From Phycisphaerae bacterium (GTDB taxonomy: Bacteria > Planctomycetota > Phycisphaerae > UBA1845 > Fen-1342), in the NCBI GenBank assembly GCA_020058145.1, contig JAGVEP010000127.1, positions 1 to 18,658 of the forward strand: a stretch of DNA of 18,658 nt, given 5' to 3'. The notes below the pieces were generated by a model. That model ran no database searches. It saw nothing but the letters and a program-made list of their open reading frames with translations, and had not been told where the DNA came from. The position numbers were made by a program, and so were the translations under genes. Below, piece after piece: positions 1 to 5,771 of the stretch (position 1 is its first letter; each line of letters begins with the position of its first letter).

Positions 1-153
1 GACGAGGGCGTGCTGACTGATCTGACGCGTTCGCCGGCCCGGACTTCGAGCGAAACGCACGCCGCGCCCCTCGCGCCGCCAGCCGCACCGCTGCCGAACG
101 TCGATCGGGGCCTCCTGGACGAACTCACCGGCGGCGAGCAGAAACAGCCATGA
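1..153 (+). CDS. C-terminal fragment of an unidentified protein, possibly the ABC ATPase partner of the next gene
   Basis: Frame 1 is open from the first base to a TGA at 151-153 and encodes about 50 residues, so the gene begins outside the window. The visible tail is rich in alanine and proline, looks like a disordered linker, and ends with a short LLDELTGG-type segment. No domain is recognisable. The stop overlaps the next ATG as ATGA (150-153), which suggests translational coupling. Because the next gene is an ABC-2 permease, the missing gene is plausibly the ABC ATP-binding subunit, but this rests only on usual operon order. Confidence 0.6.
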   Translation, partial: DEGVLTDLTRSPARTSSETHAAPLAPPAAPLPNVDRGLLDELTGGEQKQP

Positions 154-1541
154 CACGCGTCTGGGCGATCGCGCGCCTGACCTTTGCCGAGGGCGTCCGC
201 ATGCGGATCGTCCTCGTTTTCCTCGTGGTGTTGGTCATCCTCGTGCTGCGCATGCCGTTCACGCTGCGCGGCGACGAGACGCTGACGGGTCGGCTCCAGA
301 ATTTCCTCTCGTATTCGCTGGGCGCGCTCGGCGCCTTGCTGAGCCTCGCGACCGTTTTCTTCTCCTGCTCCACGCTGGCGACGGAGCTGCGCGAATGCTC
401 GCTGCACCTGGTCGTCACCAAGCCCGTCTCGCGCTTCCAGATCCTGCTCGGCAAGTGGCTCGGCGTGAACCTGCTGAATCTCCTGATCGTCGTGCTCTGC
501 GGAGCGACGATTTACGGCTTGGCGAGCTTCATCAAATCCCGCCCCGAGCAGTTCGCGCGCGATCGGCTCCAGGTCCGCGACGTGGTCTGGACCGCCCGCA
601 TCGCAGCGCAGCCGGTCTTGCCGGAGCAGGAGATCGCCGCAGCCGCGGTCGAGCGGGTCAAAAAACGCGTCGAATCCGGCGAGATCGAGCCGTCGCAGCA
701 GAAAGCTCAGTTCGCCGAAATCATCAAGCAGTACAAGACCCAATGGCGGCAGGTCGAAAATGGCGGCCAGCGGTTCTACGAATTCTCGGGCCTCCCGCAA
801 CCCGAGCGCGAGGACGACGTCATCCAGATTCGCTACACGGTGATGGCGATTCCGCTCCCGCCGCAGGAAGTCGTGAACATCGGCTGGGTCTTTTGCGACC
901 CGGACTCCGGTGCCCCGCTGCACCCGCCGGTGATGACCGCCGAGCGCTACGGCCAGAAGCACCAGTTCCTCGTGCGGGCCAGTGCGGTCGTGAAGGACGG
1001 GCGGGCCGTGCTGGGGGTCCATAACCCCTACAACCCGGACCGTGCCACCACGGTCTACTTCGAGGGCGACGACAGCCTCGAAGTGCTCTACCGCGTCGGC
1101 GGCTTCGAATCCAACTACGTCAAGGCACTCGCGATCATCATGATGCGGCTGATGCTGCTCAGCGCCATCGGCCTGTTCTTCAGCGTCTTCGTGTCGTTCC
1201 CGGTCGCCTGCCTGTGCGCGAGCGTGTTCTACGTGGTCTGCTTGGCACTGCCGTTTATCTTCGAGTCCATTGGGGCGTTCGACAAGGCCATGACGCCGCA
1301 ACTTGATCCCTATGGCCAGTTCGGGCCGCTGGTGCGGGCCTTTCTCGTGCCGTTTCTCCAGGTCGCGTTTCCCGACTTTGGGCAATACAGCGGCGTCGAC
1401 CACCTGATTGAAGGCGAATACATCGCCCCAGGGCTGCTCGGTTGGAGCTTCTTCCGCACGCTGCTCTATGGCGGGGCGTTGTTGCTGCTGCCCGGCTGGT
1501 GGATTTTCCACCGCCGGGAGGTAGCGGAGGTGACGGTTTAG
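150..1541 (+). CDS. ABC-2 type transporter permease, inner membrane
   Basis: This 463-residue protein is likely the membrane subunit of an ABC exporter. Hydrophobic segments lie near residues 20-36, 53-77 and 103-127, then a soluble extracytoplasmic region of about 190 residues (130-320), then segments near 326-372 and 430-455. Residues 79-105 carry the pattern usual for ABC-2 permeases: ELRECSLHLVVTKPVSR followed by a LLGKWLG helix. It starts at an ATG overlapping the previous stop (ATGA) and ends one base before the next gene, so the three genes are probably cotranscribed. The substrate cannot be told. The large soluble loop is bigger than in minimal ABC-2 permeases and may contact a periplasmic partner; the adjacent TPR-like protein is a candidate by position only. 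Confidence 0.85.
   Translation: MTRVWAIARLTFAEGVRMRIVLVFLVVLVILVLRMPFTLRGDETLTGRLQNFLSYSLGALGALLSLATVFFSCSTLATELRECSLHLVVTKPVSRFQILLGKWLGVNLLNLLIVVLCGATIYGLASFIKSRPEQFARDRLQVRDVVWTARIAAQPVLPEQEIAAAAVERVKKRVESGEIEPSQQKAQFAEIIKQYKTQWRQVENGGQRFYEFSGLPQPEREDDVIQIRYTVMAIPLPPQEVVNIGWVFCDPDSGAPLHPPVMTAERYGQKHQFLVRASAVVKDGRAVLGVHNPYNPDRATTVYFEGDDSLEVLYRVGGFESNYVKALAIIMMRLMLLSAIGLFFSVFVSFPVACLCASVFYVVCLALPFIFESIGAFDKAMTPQLDPYGQFGPLVRAFLVPFLQVAFPDFGQYSGVDHLIEGEYIAPGLLGWSFFRTLLYGGALLLLPGWWIFHRREVAEVTV
1526..1533 (+). promoter_or_regulatory. Strong Shine-Dalgarno for the 1543 gene
   Basis: GGAGGTGA lies inside the last codons of the permease gene, nine bases before the ATG at 1543. It fixes that start and shows the downstream gene is translated from the same transcript. 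Confidence 0.75.
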
Positions 1542-1542
1542 G

Positions 1543-3711
1543 ATGCGGCGCTCCACGCTCGTCCAATTCATCGCGCTCGCCGGCTGCGTCGCCCTGCTCT
1601 ACGGGGCGTCGACCCGCATCCCGACCATAAATGCCGGGCGCGCGCGGCTGAACATCATGGGAGCCGAGTCGCCGCTGGCCAACACCCCGCCGGAATACGT
1701 CTTCTATATTCAGGCTTTCGGCGCCTTCCGCGGGCTGATCGCGGATATTGCCTTCCTGCGGGCCGACCAGCTCAAGGAACAGGGCCGTTTCTACGACGCC
1801 CATCAGCTCCATAAGTGGATCTGCGACCTCCAGCCGCACTTTCCGACCGTCTGGGAATACTGCGCCTGGAACATGGCCTGGAACATCTCCGTCACGACGT
1901 TTACGCCGCAGGAACGCTGGAACTGGGTCTACAACGGCGTGAAGCTGCTGCGCGACCAGGGCATTCCGCGCAACCCCCGAGCCGTAAATCTCTACAAACA
2001 GCTCGCCTGGATCTTCAATAACAAGATGAGCGAGAACACCGACGACCAGCACTACGCCTACAAGACGAACTGGGCCTGGCGGATGCACCTGGCGCTCGGG
2101 CCGCCCGCTGATCCGCTGGCGGGGCTGGACGCGGCCGGCCTGGCCGACCAACTCAAGTCGGCCAAGGACCTCGATCGACTCGCCGAGGCTGGGCGCCTGG
2201 CCGTGCTCAAAGACGAGGAGAGCCGCCGCCTGAAGGCCCAGCAGCGGGGCGTGGAGTACAAGCCGCTGGAGTTGCCGCCGACGGCTGGCGCGGACGTGAA
2301 AAAAAGATCGGAGGCGGAAGTTACGCCCTTTCGCATGGCGCAGCGGGCCGCCGAGGAGCGGCTGCGCGAATTGCAGGACACGCCCGCGACACTGAACCAG
2401 CTTTACACCCGGTATCCGGAGACGCGCGCGATGGTCGCCCAACTCCGCAGCCTCGGCATCGCCCTCGACGACGACGAACTGACGGAAGACGATTACTGGC
2501 GGGATGAGGGGCTCGCGTTTGCCTTGCTCAAGCCGTACCGCGATTTGACGAGCCCCGCAGGGCTGCTCGCCAGCGTGACCCGCGCAGCGCAGCCCGGCTA
2601 CGCCGCCGACGCCCGGCGGGGCAACCTCGCCACGATCCTGGGTGTGCGAACCGGCAGCGCAGCGGGCCAGGCGCTCGTACACTTTGTGGAACGCCAGGTG
2701 GTCGAGCAGGTCTACAAGCTCGACTTGGAGCACATGCTCGAGGTGGTCCGCGATTTTGGCCCGGTCGATTGGCGTTCGTGTGATGCGCACAGCCTCTACT
2801 GGGTCACGCGGGGCCTCATCGCAGCGCGCGAGGGACCGGCCAGCGGTGTAAGCGGCGACAAAATGAACACCGCCCGCATCATTTTCTTCAGCCTGCGCAA
2901 CCTGTTCCTGAAGAACCACATCGTCTTTGAGCCCAATCCGGCGGCGATTCAACTCTCGTATCTCAACCTCAGCCGGGATCTGAACTTCATCGGACCGCTG
3001 AGCGAGGCGTACCTCAAGTACGGGCCGCTGTTCGATCCGACCAACGAGGAGGGCCACGGCGCGGGCAGCACGTTCCGCAGCGGGCACATCAACTTCATCA
3101 CCGAGGCGATTCGCCTGTTGTATCTGTCCGGCCGCGAGGCGGAGGCTGACCACTACTACCGCTACCTGCGTGAAACCTATCCGATCACGCCGGATGGGGT
3201 CCCGAACCCGGCTTTCACCAAACCCCTGCACGACTTCGTGATGGACAGCTTCCTCGAGAGCATCGAGGTGCCTGGCGTCCGCGAAATCAAAATCGTCATC
3301 GACGGCTGGCTCTTCAACGCTTACACCCAGCTCGCCAGTGGCGACACCACCAGCTATGTCCGGCTGGTGCGCGCCGCCCAGGAGTACCACGAGAACTACA
3401 TGCAGAACAAGCGGGGCGACCTCGGCTTCGGCCGGCAGAAAATCCCCGAGTTCGCCGACATGCAGAGCGACGCCTTTGGCAACTGGCTAGCGCCGCCGGC
3501 GGCTACCCCGCTGCAAACGCTGCACAAGGCGAAATTGTGGCAGGTGGCGCCGCTCTACCTGCGGCAGACGGTCTACGACAACCTGCTGCCGCTGTTCAGG
3601 TCCGAGTGCTCCCTGTGGAACTATGACCTGGCGAAGGCCTTCCCCGAGCCCAAGGACATGGACACCTATCGTAAAGAGCACCCCGGCCGCGCGGCGCAAG
3701 AAGCCCCGTAG
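1543..3711 (+). CDS. Membrane-anchored TPR-like protein next to an ABC permease, function unknown
   Basis: The protein has 722 residues. An N-terminal hydrophobic helix (about 8-23) is a signal anchor or uncleaved signal, so most of the chain is probably extracytoplasmic. Residues about 55-120 have helix pairs resembling tetratricopeptide repeats: GAFRGLIADIAFLRADQL, then a GRFYDAHQLHKWICDLQP-type segment and an aromatic, Trp-rich stretch. A second TPR-like piece (LYLSGREAEADHYYRYLRE) lies near residue 526. The middle (about 190-290) is charged and alanine-rich, probably helical or coiled. Similar 'AD..FLRA' TPR-like proteins are known beside ABC transporters in other bacteria; this is recalled, not searched. 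It is one base from the permease stop with a strong ribosome site, so a role in the same export or envelope process is inferred. No catalytic motif was found. Confidence 0.75.
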   Translation: MRRSTLVQFIALAGCVALLYGASTRIPTINAGRARLNIMGAESPLANTPPEYVFYIQAFGAFRGLIADIAFLRADQLKEQGRFYDAHQLHKWICDLQPHFPTVWEYCAWNMAWNISVTTFTPQERWNWVYNGVKLLRDQGIPRNPRAVNLYKQLAWIFNNKMSENTDDQHYAYKTNWAWRMHLALGPPADPLAGLDAAGLADQLKSAKDLDRLAEAGRLAVLKDEESRRLKAQQRGVEYKPLELPPTAGADVKKRSEAEVTPFRMAQRAAEERLRELQDTPATLNQLYTRYPETRAMVAQLRSLGIALDDDELTEDDYWRDEGLAFALLKPYRDLTSPAGLLASVTRAAQPGYAADARRGNLATILGVRTGSAAGQALVHFVERQVVEQVYKLDLEHMLEVVRDFGPVDWRSCDAHSLYWVTRGLIAAREGPASGVSGDKMNTARIIFFSLRNLFLKNHIVFEPNPAAIQLSYLNLSRDLNFIGPLSEAYLKYGPLFDPTNEEGHGAGSTFRSGHINFITEAIRLLYLSGREAEADHYYRYLRETYPITPDGVPNPAFTKPLHDFVMDSFLESIEVPGVREIKIVIDGWLFNAYTQLASGDTTSYVRLVRAAQEYHENYMQNKRGDLGFGRQKIPEFADMQSDAFGNWLAPPAATPLQTLHKAKLWQVAPLYLRQTVYDNLLPLFRSECSLWNYDLAKAFPEPKDMDTYRKEHPGRAAQEAP

Positions 3712-3728
3712 GGCGGACTCAGCCCGCC
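3712..3728. other. Short inverted repeat between convergent genes
   Basis: GGCGG (3712-3716) pairs with CCGCC (3724-3728) across a 7-base loop, directly after the stop of the TPR-like gene and before the convergent acylphosphatase stop. The stem is short and no T-run follows, so at most it is a weak bidirectional terminator. Confidence 0.25.
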
Positions 3729-3737
3729 GATGCAGTT

Positions 3738-4031
3738 TCAATACCGGATTTCAAACCACCGTTCCACGCCCTGCACCGGCAACGTCGTCCGCTCCGCCAT
3801 CGTAACGTACCCCTCGTACTGCCCGGCGATGTCGCGTAATAGCGCCTCGACACTGGCGGCGGACCCCTCGGCTTCCAATTCCACCGTCCCGTCGTGCAAG
3901 TTGCGCACAAATCCCGCTACGGGGTGCCGGGTGGCGATTTCCGCGGCCGTGGCCCGGAAGAACACGCCCTGCACGCGCCCGTGATAGATGACGCGGCAAC
4001 GGACCGTCGCGCCGTGGCTTTCCGTCGTCAC
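3738..4031 (-). CDS. acyP: Acylphosphatase
   Basis: This 97-residue protein matches the usual length of acylphosphatase, a small cytosolic enzyme that hydrolyses the carboxyl-phosphate bond of acyl phosphates. It has both family signatures: GRVQGVFFRAT at residues 18-28, where Arg26 is the expected phosphate-binding arginine, and GFVRNLHDGTVE at 40-51, where Asn44 is the expected catalytic asparagine. The start is GTG, one base after the TGA of the upstream lipoprotein gene, preceded by an AAGGGG-like ribosome site, so the two genes form a tight pair. It converges on the TPR-like gene with a 26-base gap. Catalytic residues appear intact. Confidence 0.93.
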   Translation of the reverse strand: MTTESHGATVRCRVIYHGRVQGVFFRATAAEIATRHPVAGFVRNLHDGTVELEAEGSAASVEALLRDIAGQYEGYVTMAERTTLPVQGVERWFEIRY

Positions 4032-4032
4032 C

Positions 4033-4401
4033 TCAGTGCCCCTTCTTGCCCTTTTCGAGCACTACCTTGCGTTTGCCGTGGATGAGATTGAGCCGCCCCG
4101 GTTCGATGGACAGCGTGTACGTCCGCAAGCCGCCGCTGCGCGGCTGGAGCTTCAGTTTCATGCCGTCGAGCTCGTACGTCCCTTCCTCCTGGTTGGTCAC
4201 GCCCTCGACGGTCGTCGTGGCGGAGAAGGTGTTGTCGGGACGGAAGGACACGTTGTCGAGCGCGAACGTCTGCCGATTCGGGATCGCCTGCACGAGGTGC
4301 CAATCGCCCTGTATCGCGGCCTGGCATCCGAACAGCCACGGCAACGCGCTCAGTCCGACGCAAGCCAAGGCGGTGTGGCGAGGTGAGTGCAGCAGGTTCA
4401 T
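4033..4401 (-). CDS. Small predicted lipoprotein upstream of acyP
   Basis: The open frame extends to 4491, but the start at 4401 is preferred. It has GGAGG nine bases upstream and gives a clean lipoprotein signal: MNLLHSPRH, a hydrophobic stretch, then LPWLFGC with Cys26 as the lipidation site. The mature part (about 95 residues) looks like a small beta-rich domain (QGDWHLVQAIPN, FRPDNTFSATTTVEG, GTYELDGMKLKLQP), resembling lipocalin-like 'cost of deviation from expected' domains, in which a GxW motif starts a barrel. That comparison is inference. It ends in a basic KRKVVLEKGKKGH tail. It is one base upstream of acyP, probably cotranscribed, but no functional link to acylphosphatase is evident. 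Confidence 0.8.
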   Translation of the reverse strand: MNLLHSPRHTALACVGLSALPWLFGCQAAIQGDWHLVQAIPNRQTFALDNVSFRPDNTFSATTTVEGVTNQEEGTYELDGMKLKLQPRSGGLRTYTLSIEPGRLNLIHGKRKVVLEKGKKGH

Positions 4402-4410
4402 GCGCAGCGT

Positions 4411-4415
4411 CCTCC
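4411..4415 (-). promoter_or_regulatory. Shine-Dalgarno setting the lipoprotein start
   Basis: On the minus strand GGAGG sits nine bases before the ATG at 4401. This supports 4401 over the longer frame starting at 4491, which has no such site and would bury the signal peptide. Confidence 0.65.
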
Positions 4416-4426
4416 AGACGCGGCGC

Positions 4427-4432
4427 ATTATA
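4427..4432 (-). promoter_or_regulatory. Candidate -10 box (TATAAT) for the lipoprotein-acyP pair
   Basis: The minus strand reads TATAAT, a perfect sigma70 -10 hexamer, about 25 bases before the ATG at 4401. That would give a short leader that just contains the GGAGG site. No good -35 hexamer lies 16-18 bases upstream, so the promoter is incomplete by consensus. Confidence 0.45.
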
Positions 4433-4515
4433 CGTCCCCCCGCACCTGCGCAGTACCGGCCGGCACTGCAACCGCGTGCCGCGCCGGCCACCCGCGTCGA
4501 TCACTTACAATCGAG

Positions 4516-4568
4516 CGGAACACGAAGCGCCAGCGAGTGAACCCGGAACACGAAGCGCCAGCGAGTGA
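4516..4568. repeat. Two identical 25-bp direct repeats
   Basis: Copies at 4516-4540 and 4544-4568 are identical over 25 bases and separated by three bases (period 28). The core reads AACACGAAGCGCCAGCGAGT. I recall closely similar 'GAAGCGCCAGCGAGTGA' words being scattered in planctomycete intergenic DNA, often mistranslated as '..EAPASE' peptides, so this is probably a dispersed lineage repeat. That recollection was not checked by search. Confidence 0.85.
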
Positions 4569-4662
4569 GTTCGGCGGTTCGCGTTCTTGAAATCGCACTC
4601 GGGCGGTCTGGTCCGGTACAATCGGCCGGCGACGGTATTCAAGATGTTTTTTATTGCGTCTC

Positions 4663-4692
4663 TTGACAATCCTCTTGGATATGGCCTACACT
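4663..4692 (+). promoter_or_regulatory. Sigma70-like promoter candidate upstream of the PEP-CTERM gene
   Basis: TTGACA (4663-4668) is a perfect -35 hexamer. With an 18-base spacer it is followed by TACACT (4687-4692), a 4/6 match to the -10. The bases just upstream are unusually A/T-rich for this genome (GTTTTTTATT), like an UP element. Transcription from here would give a leader of roughly 325 bases before the start at 5025, passing through all the hairpins below. Confidence 0.5.
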
Positions 4693-4700
4693 CTACTGAT

Positions 4701-4717
4701 CCGGGCGGACTGCCCGG
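4701..4717 (+). repeat. GC-rich hairpin at the start of the putative leader
   Basis: CCGGGC (4701-4706) pairs perfectly with GCCCGG (4712-4717) across the loop GGACT. It begins about nine bases after the candidate -10 box, so it would be at the very 5' end of the transcript. No T-run follows. Confidence 0.5.
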
Positions 4718-4808
4718 GGCACGAGCGGCGGGTGCCGGGACGCTCAGCCCTCAGCCCGGATGTCGCGAGCGTGCGAACAATGGGACCGTAACGCGAATTA
4801 CGCACTGA

Positions 4809-4866
4809 TGTAGCGGCCGGGCTCCGTACCGGCCGAATGTAGCGGCCGACTGCCGTGTCGGCCGTG
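4809..4866. repeat. Two tandem 29-bp hairpin units with compensating changes
   Basis: Two units start with the identical word TGTAGCGGCCG (4809 and 4838). Each folds on itself: unit 1 pairs CGGCCGG (4814-4820) with CCGGCCG (4829-4835); unit 2 pairs CGGCCGAC (4843-4850) with GTCGGCCG (4857-4864). The units differ in sequence at the stem tips and loops, yet pairing is kept on both sides, which argues that the fold is conserved. Confidence 0.75.
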
Positions 4867-4870
4867 GCTA

Positions 4871-4908
4871 CGAACCGAGCCGCGAGCGCGAGCTCGCGGA
4901 CGGGTTCG
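4871..4908. repeat. Two-step hairpin with a GCGA loop
   Basis: CCGCGAGC (4880-4887) pairs with GCTCGCGG (4892-4899) across the GNRA-type loop GCGA. Outer arms CGAACC (4871-4876) and GGTTCG (4903-4908) extend the stem beyond a small internal loop. The word CGCGGACGG also occurs twice in direct orientation (4895 and 4907). Confidence 0.7.
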
Positions 4909-4919
4909 CGGACGGACTA

Positions 4920-4939
4920 CCGACCGCTCGTGCGGTCGG
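4920..4939. repeat. 8-bp hairpin with TCGT loop
   Basis: CCGACCGC (4920-4927) pairs perfectly with GCGGTCGG (4932-4939) across a four-base loop. It follows the previous hairpin after 11 bases. Confidence 0.7.
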
Positions 4940-4952
4940 CTCGGATTACGGC

Positions 4953-4974
4953 GCGTCGCACCAATGTGCGGCGC
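4953..4974. repeat. 9-bp hairpin with CAAT loop
   Basis: GCGTCGCAC (4953-4961) pairs with GTGCGGCGC (4966-4974), with one G-T wobble and a four-base loop. It is the last of the series, about 50 bases before the start codon at 5025. Confidence 0.65.
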
Positions 4975-5024
4975 ATAAACGCGCGTGTCATCGCGCTGCT
5001 GATAGGAATCGAGGTATGGCCAGC

Positions 5025-5726
5025 ATGAAACGCCATCTTGGGTTCGTCATTCTCGCGCTTCTGACCGCGGTGGCCACCGCGAATCAATACTACGTCGGCT
5101 TCGAAGGCAATAACATGCCCGAAAGCGAACCCGGGTGGGTGCGGCATTTCGGCGGCGGCGGCGCGGCGCGATCCGTCGAAACCGATCCGAACGGCAATGA
5201 CTACCTCGCAGTTGATTCGCGAAGCAACTCGTATATCTGGGACACCGGGCACTACGCGCGGCAGATGAACCCAGATCAACCCGGCGAGCGCTTTGTGGCG
5301 CAGTGGAGGTTGGCGGTCCTGGCCAACCACCTTTACTACGACACCGGCGTCCTCTTCGCTCGAGATGGAGGCGGCAAGATCGACTTTTTGTACACCATGG
5401 ACCATATCATCAGCATCCGCGAGGGCGGTGGGAGCACCGATTGGACTTACCCTATCGCGCCGGGGGTGTTTCACACGTACCGCATGGAATCGTCGGACAT
5501 GGCGACCTACCGACTGTGGATCGACGACCAAGTGGTTCACGATGGTCACTGGAATCTGGACAGCAGCCTCTCGTCGTTCGTGAGCTTTGGCGATCAAGTG
5601 TACTCTAACGTCGACGTCGGCTCGCTAGCGAAGTGGGACTACTTTCGATTCGGCGTTATTCCGGAGCCGACTTCAATCAGCTTGCTCTTAATGGCGTGCG
5701 TTTGCGTGGCCACGCATCGCAGATAG
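5025..5726 (+). CDS. Secreted PEP-CTERM protein
   Basis: This 233-residue protein starts at the second of two ATGs (5016 and 5025). The second is preferred because GAGG at 5011-5014 is ten bases upstream, and it gives a typical signal peptide: MKRH, hydrophobic to residue 17, likely cleavage after ATA (19). The mature part is rich in Gly, Asp and aromatic residues and could be a concanavalin/LamG-like beta sandwich, judging by strands such as FVAQWRLAVL and YRLWIDDQVVHDG; this is inference. The C-terminus has the PEP-CTERM layout: IPEPTS at 212-217, a hydrophobic helix, then HRR. PEP-CTERM tails are known to be processed by exosortase for surface delivery. No exosortase is in the window. The solenoid-dockerin gene follows 45 bases later, probably in one transcript. 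Confidence 0.85.
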   Translation: MKRHLGFVILALLTAVATANQYYVGFEGNNMPESEPGWVRHFGGGGAARSVETDPNGNDYLAVDSRSNSYIWDTGHYARQMNPDQPGERFVAQWRLAVLANHLYYDTGVLFARDGGGKIDFLYTMDHIISIREGGGSTDWTYPIAPGVFHTYRMESSDMATYRLWIDDQVVHDGHWNLDSSLSSFVSFGDQVYSNVDVGSLAKWDYFRFGVIPEPTSISLLLMACVCVATHRR

Positions 5727-5760
5727 TTGGGTTCTAAACAGTCTCGTAGACAAGAAAACA

Positions 5761-5764
5761 GGAG
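5761..5764 (+). promoter_or_regulatory. Ribosome site choosing the start at 5772
   Basis: GGAG lies seven bases before the ATG at 5772 but only one base before the earlier ATG at 5766, and far from the TTG at 5727. It therefore selects 5772. Confidence 0.65.
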
Positions 5765-5771
5765 AATGCAA

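Larger units (their letters stand above)
4402..5024. other. 620-base intergenic region rich in repeats and hairpins
   Basis: This lies between divergent genes. It holds the lipoprotein promoter side, a 25-bp direct repeat pair, a sigma70-like promoter candidate and at least six inverted repeats up to base 4974, all listed separately. No open frame here has both a ribosome site and a plausible protein; the longest plus-strand frame (4587-4808) covers the promoter candidate and reads as low-complexity sequence. Confidence 0.6.

Noticed and set aside
1255..3390. A 711-codon minus-strand open frame opposite the permease and TPR-like genes
   Set aside because: It is the complement of well-supported plus-strand genes, is rich in Arg/Val/Glu/Gly as expected of an antisense frame in GC-rich DNA, and shows no domain or ribosome site.
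4587..4808. A 73-codon plus-strand frame between the lipoprotein and PEP-CTERM genes
   Set aside because: It has no ribosome site, covers the promoter candidate and first hairpin, and its translation has no protein-like pattern.
4516..4974. A CRISPR array or an integration site, suggested by direct repeats and hairpins
   Set aside because: Only two direct repeat copies with a three-base gap exist, with no spacers of regular length, no cas genes, no integrase and no tRNA.
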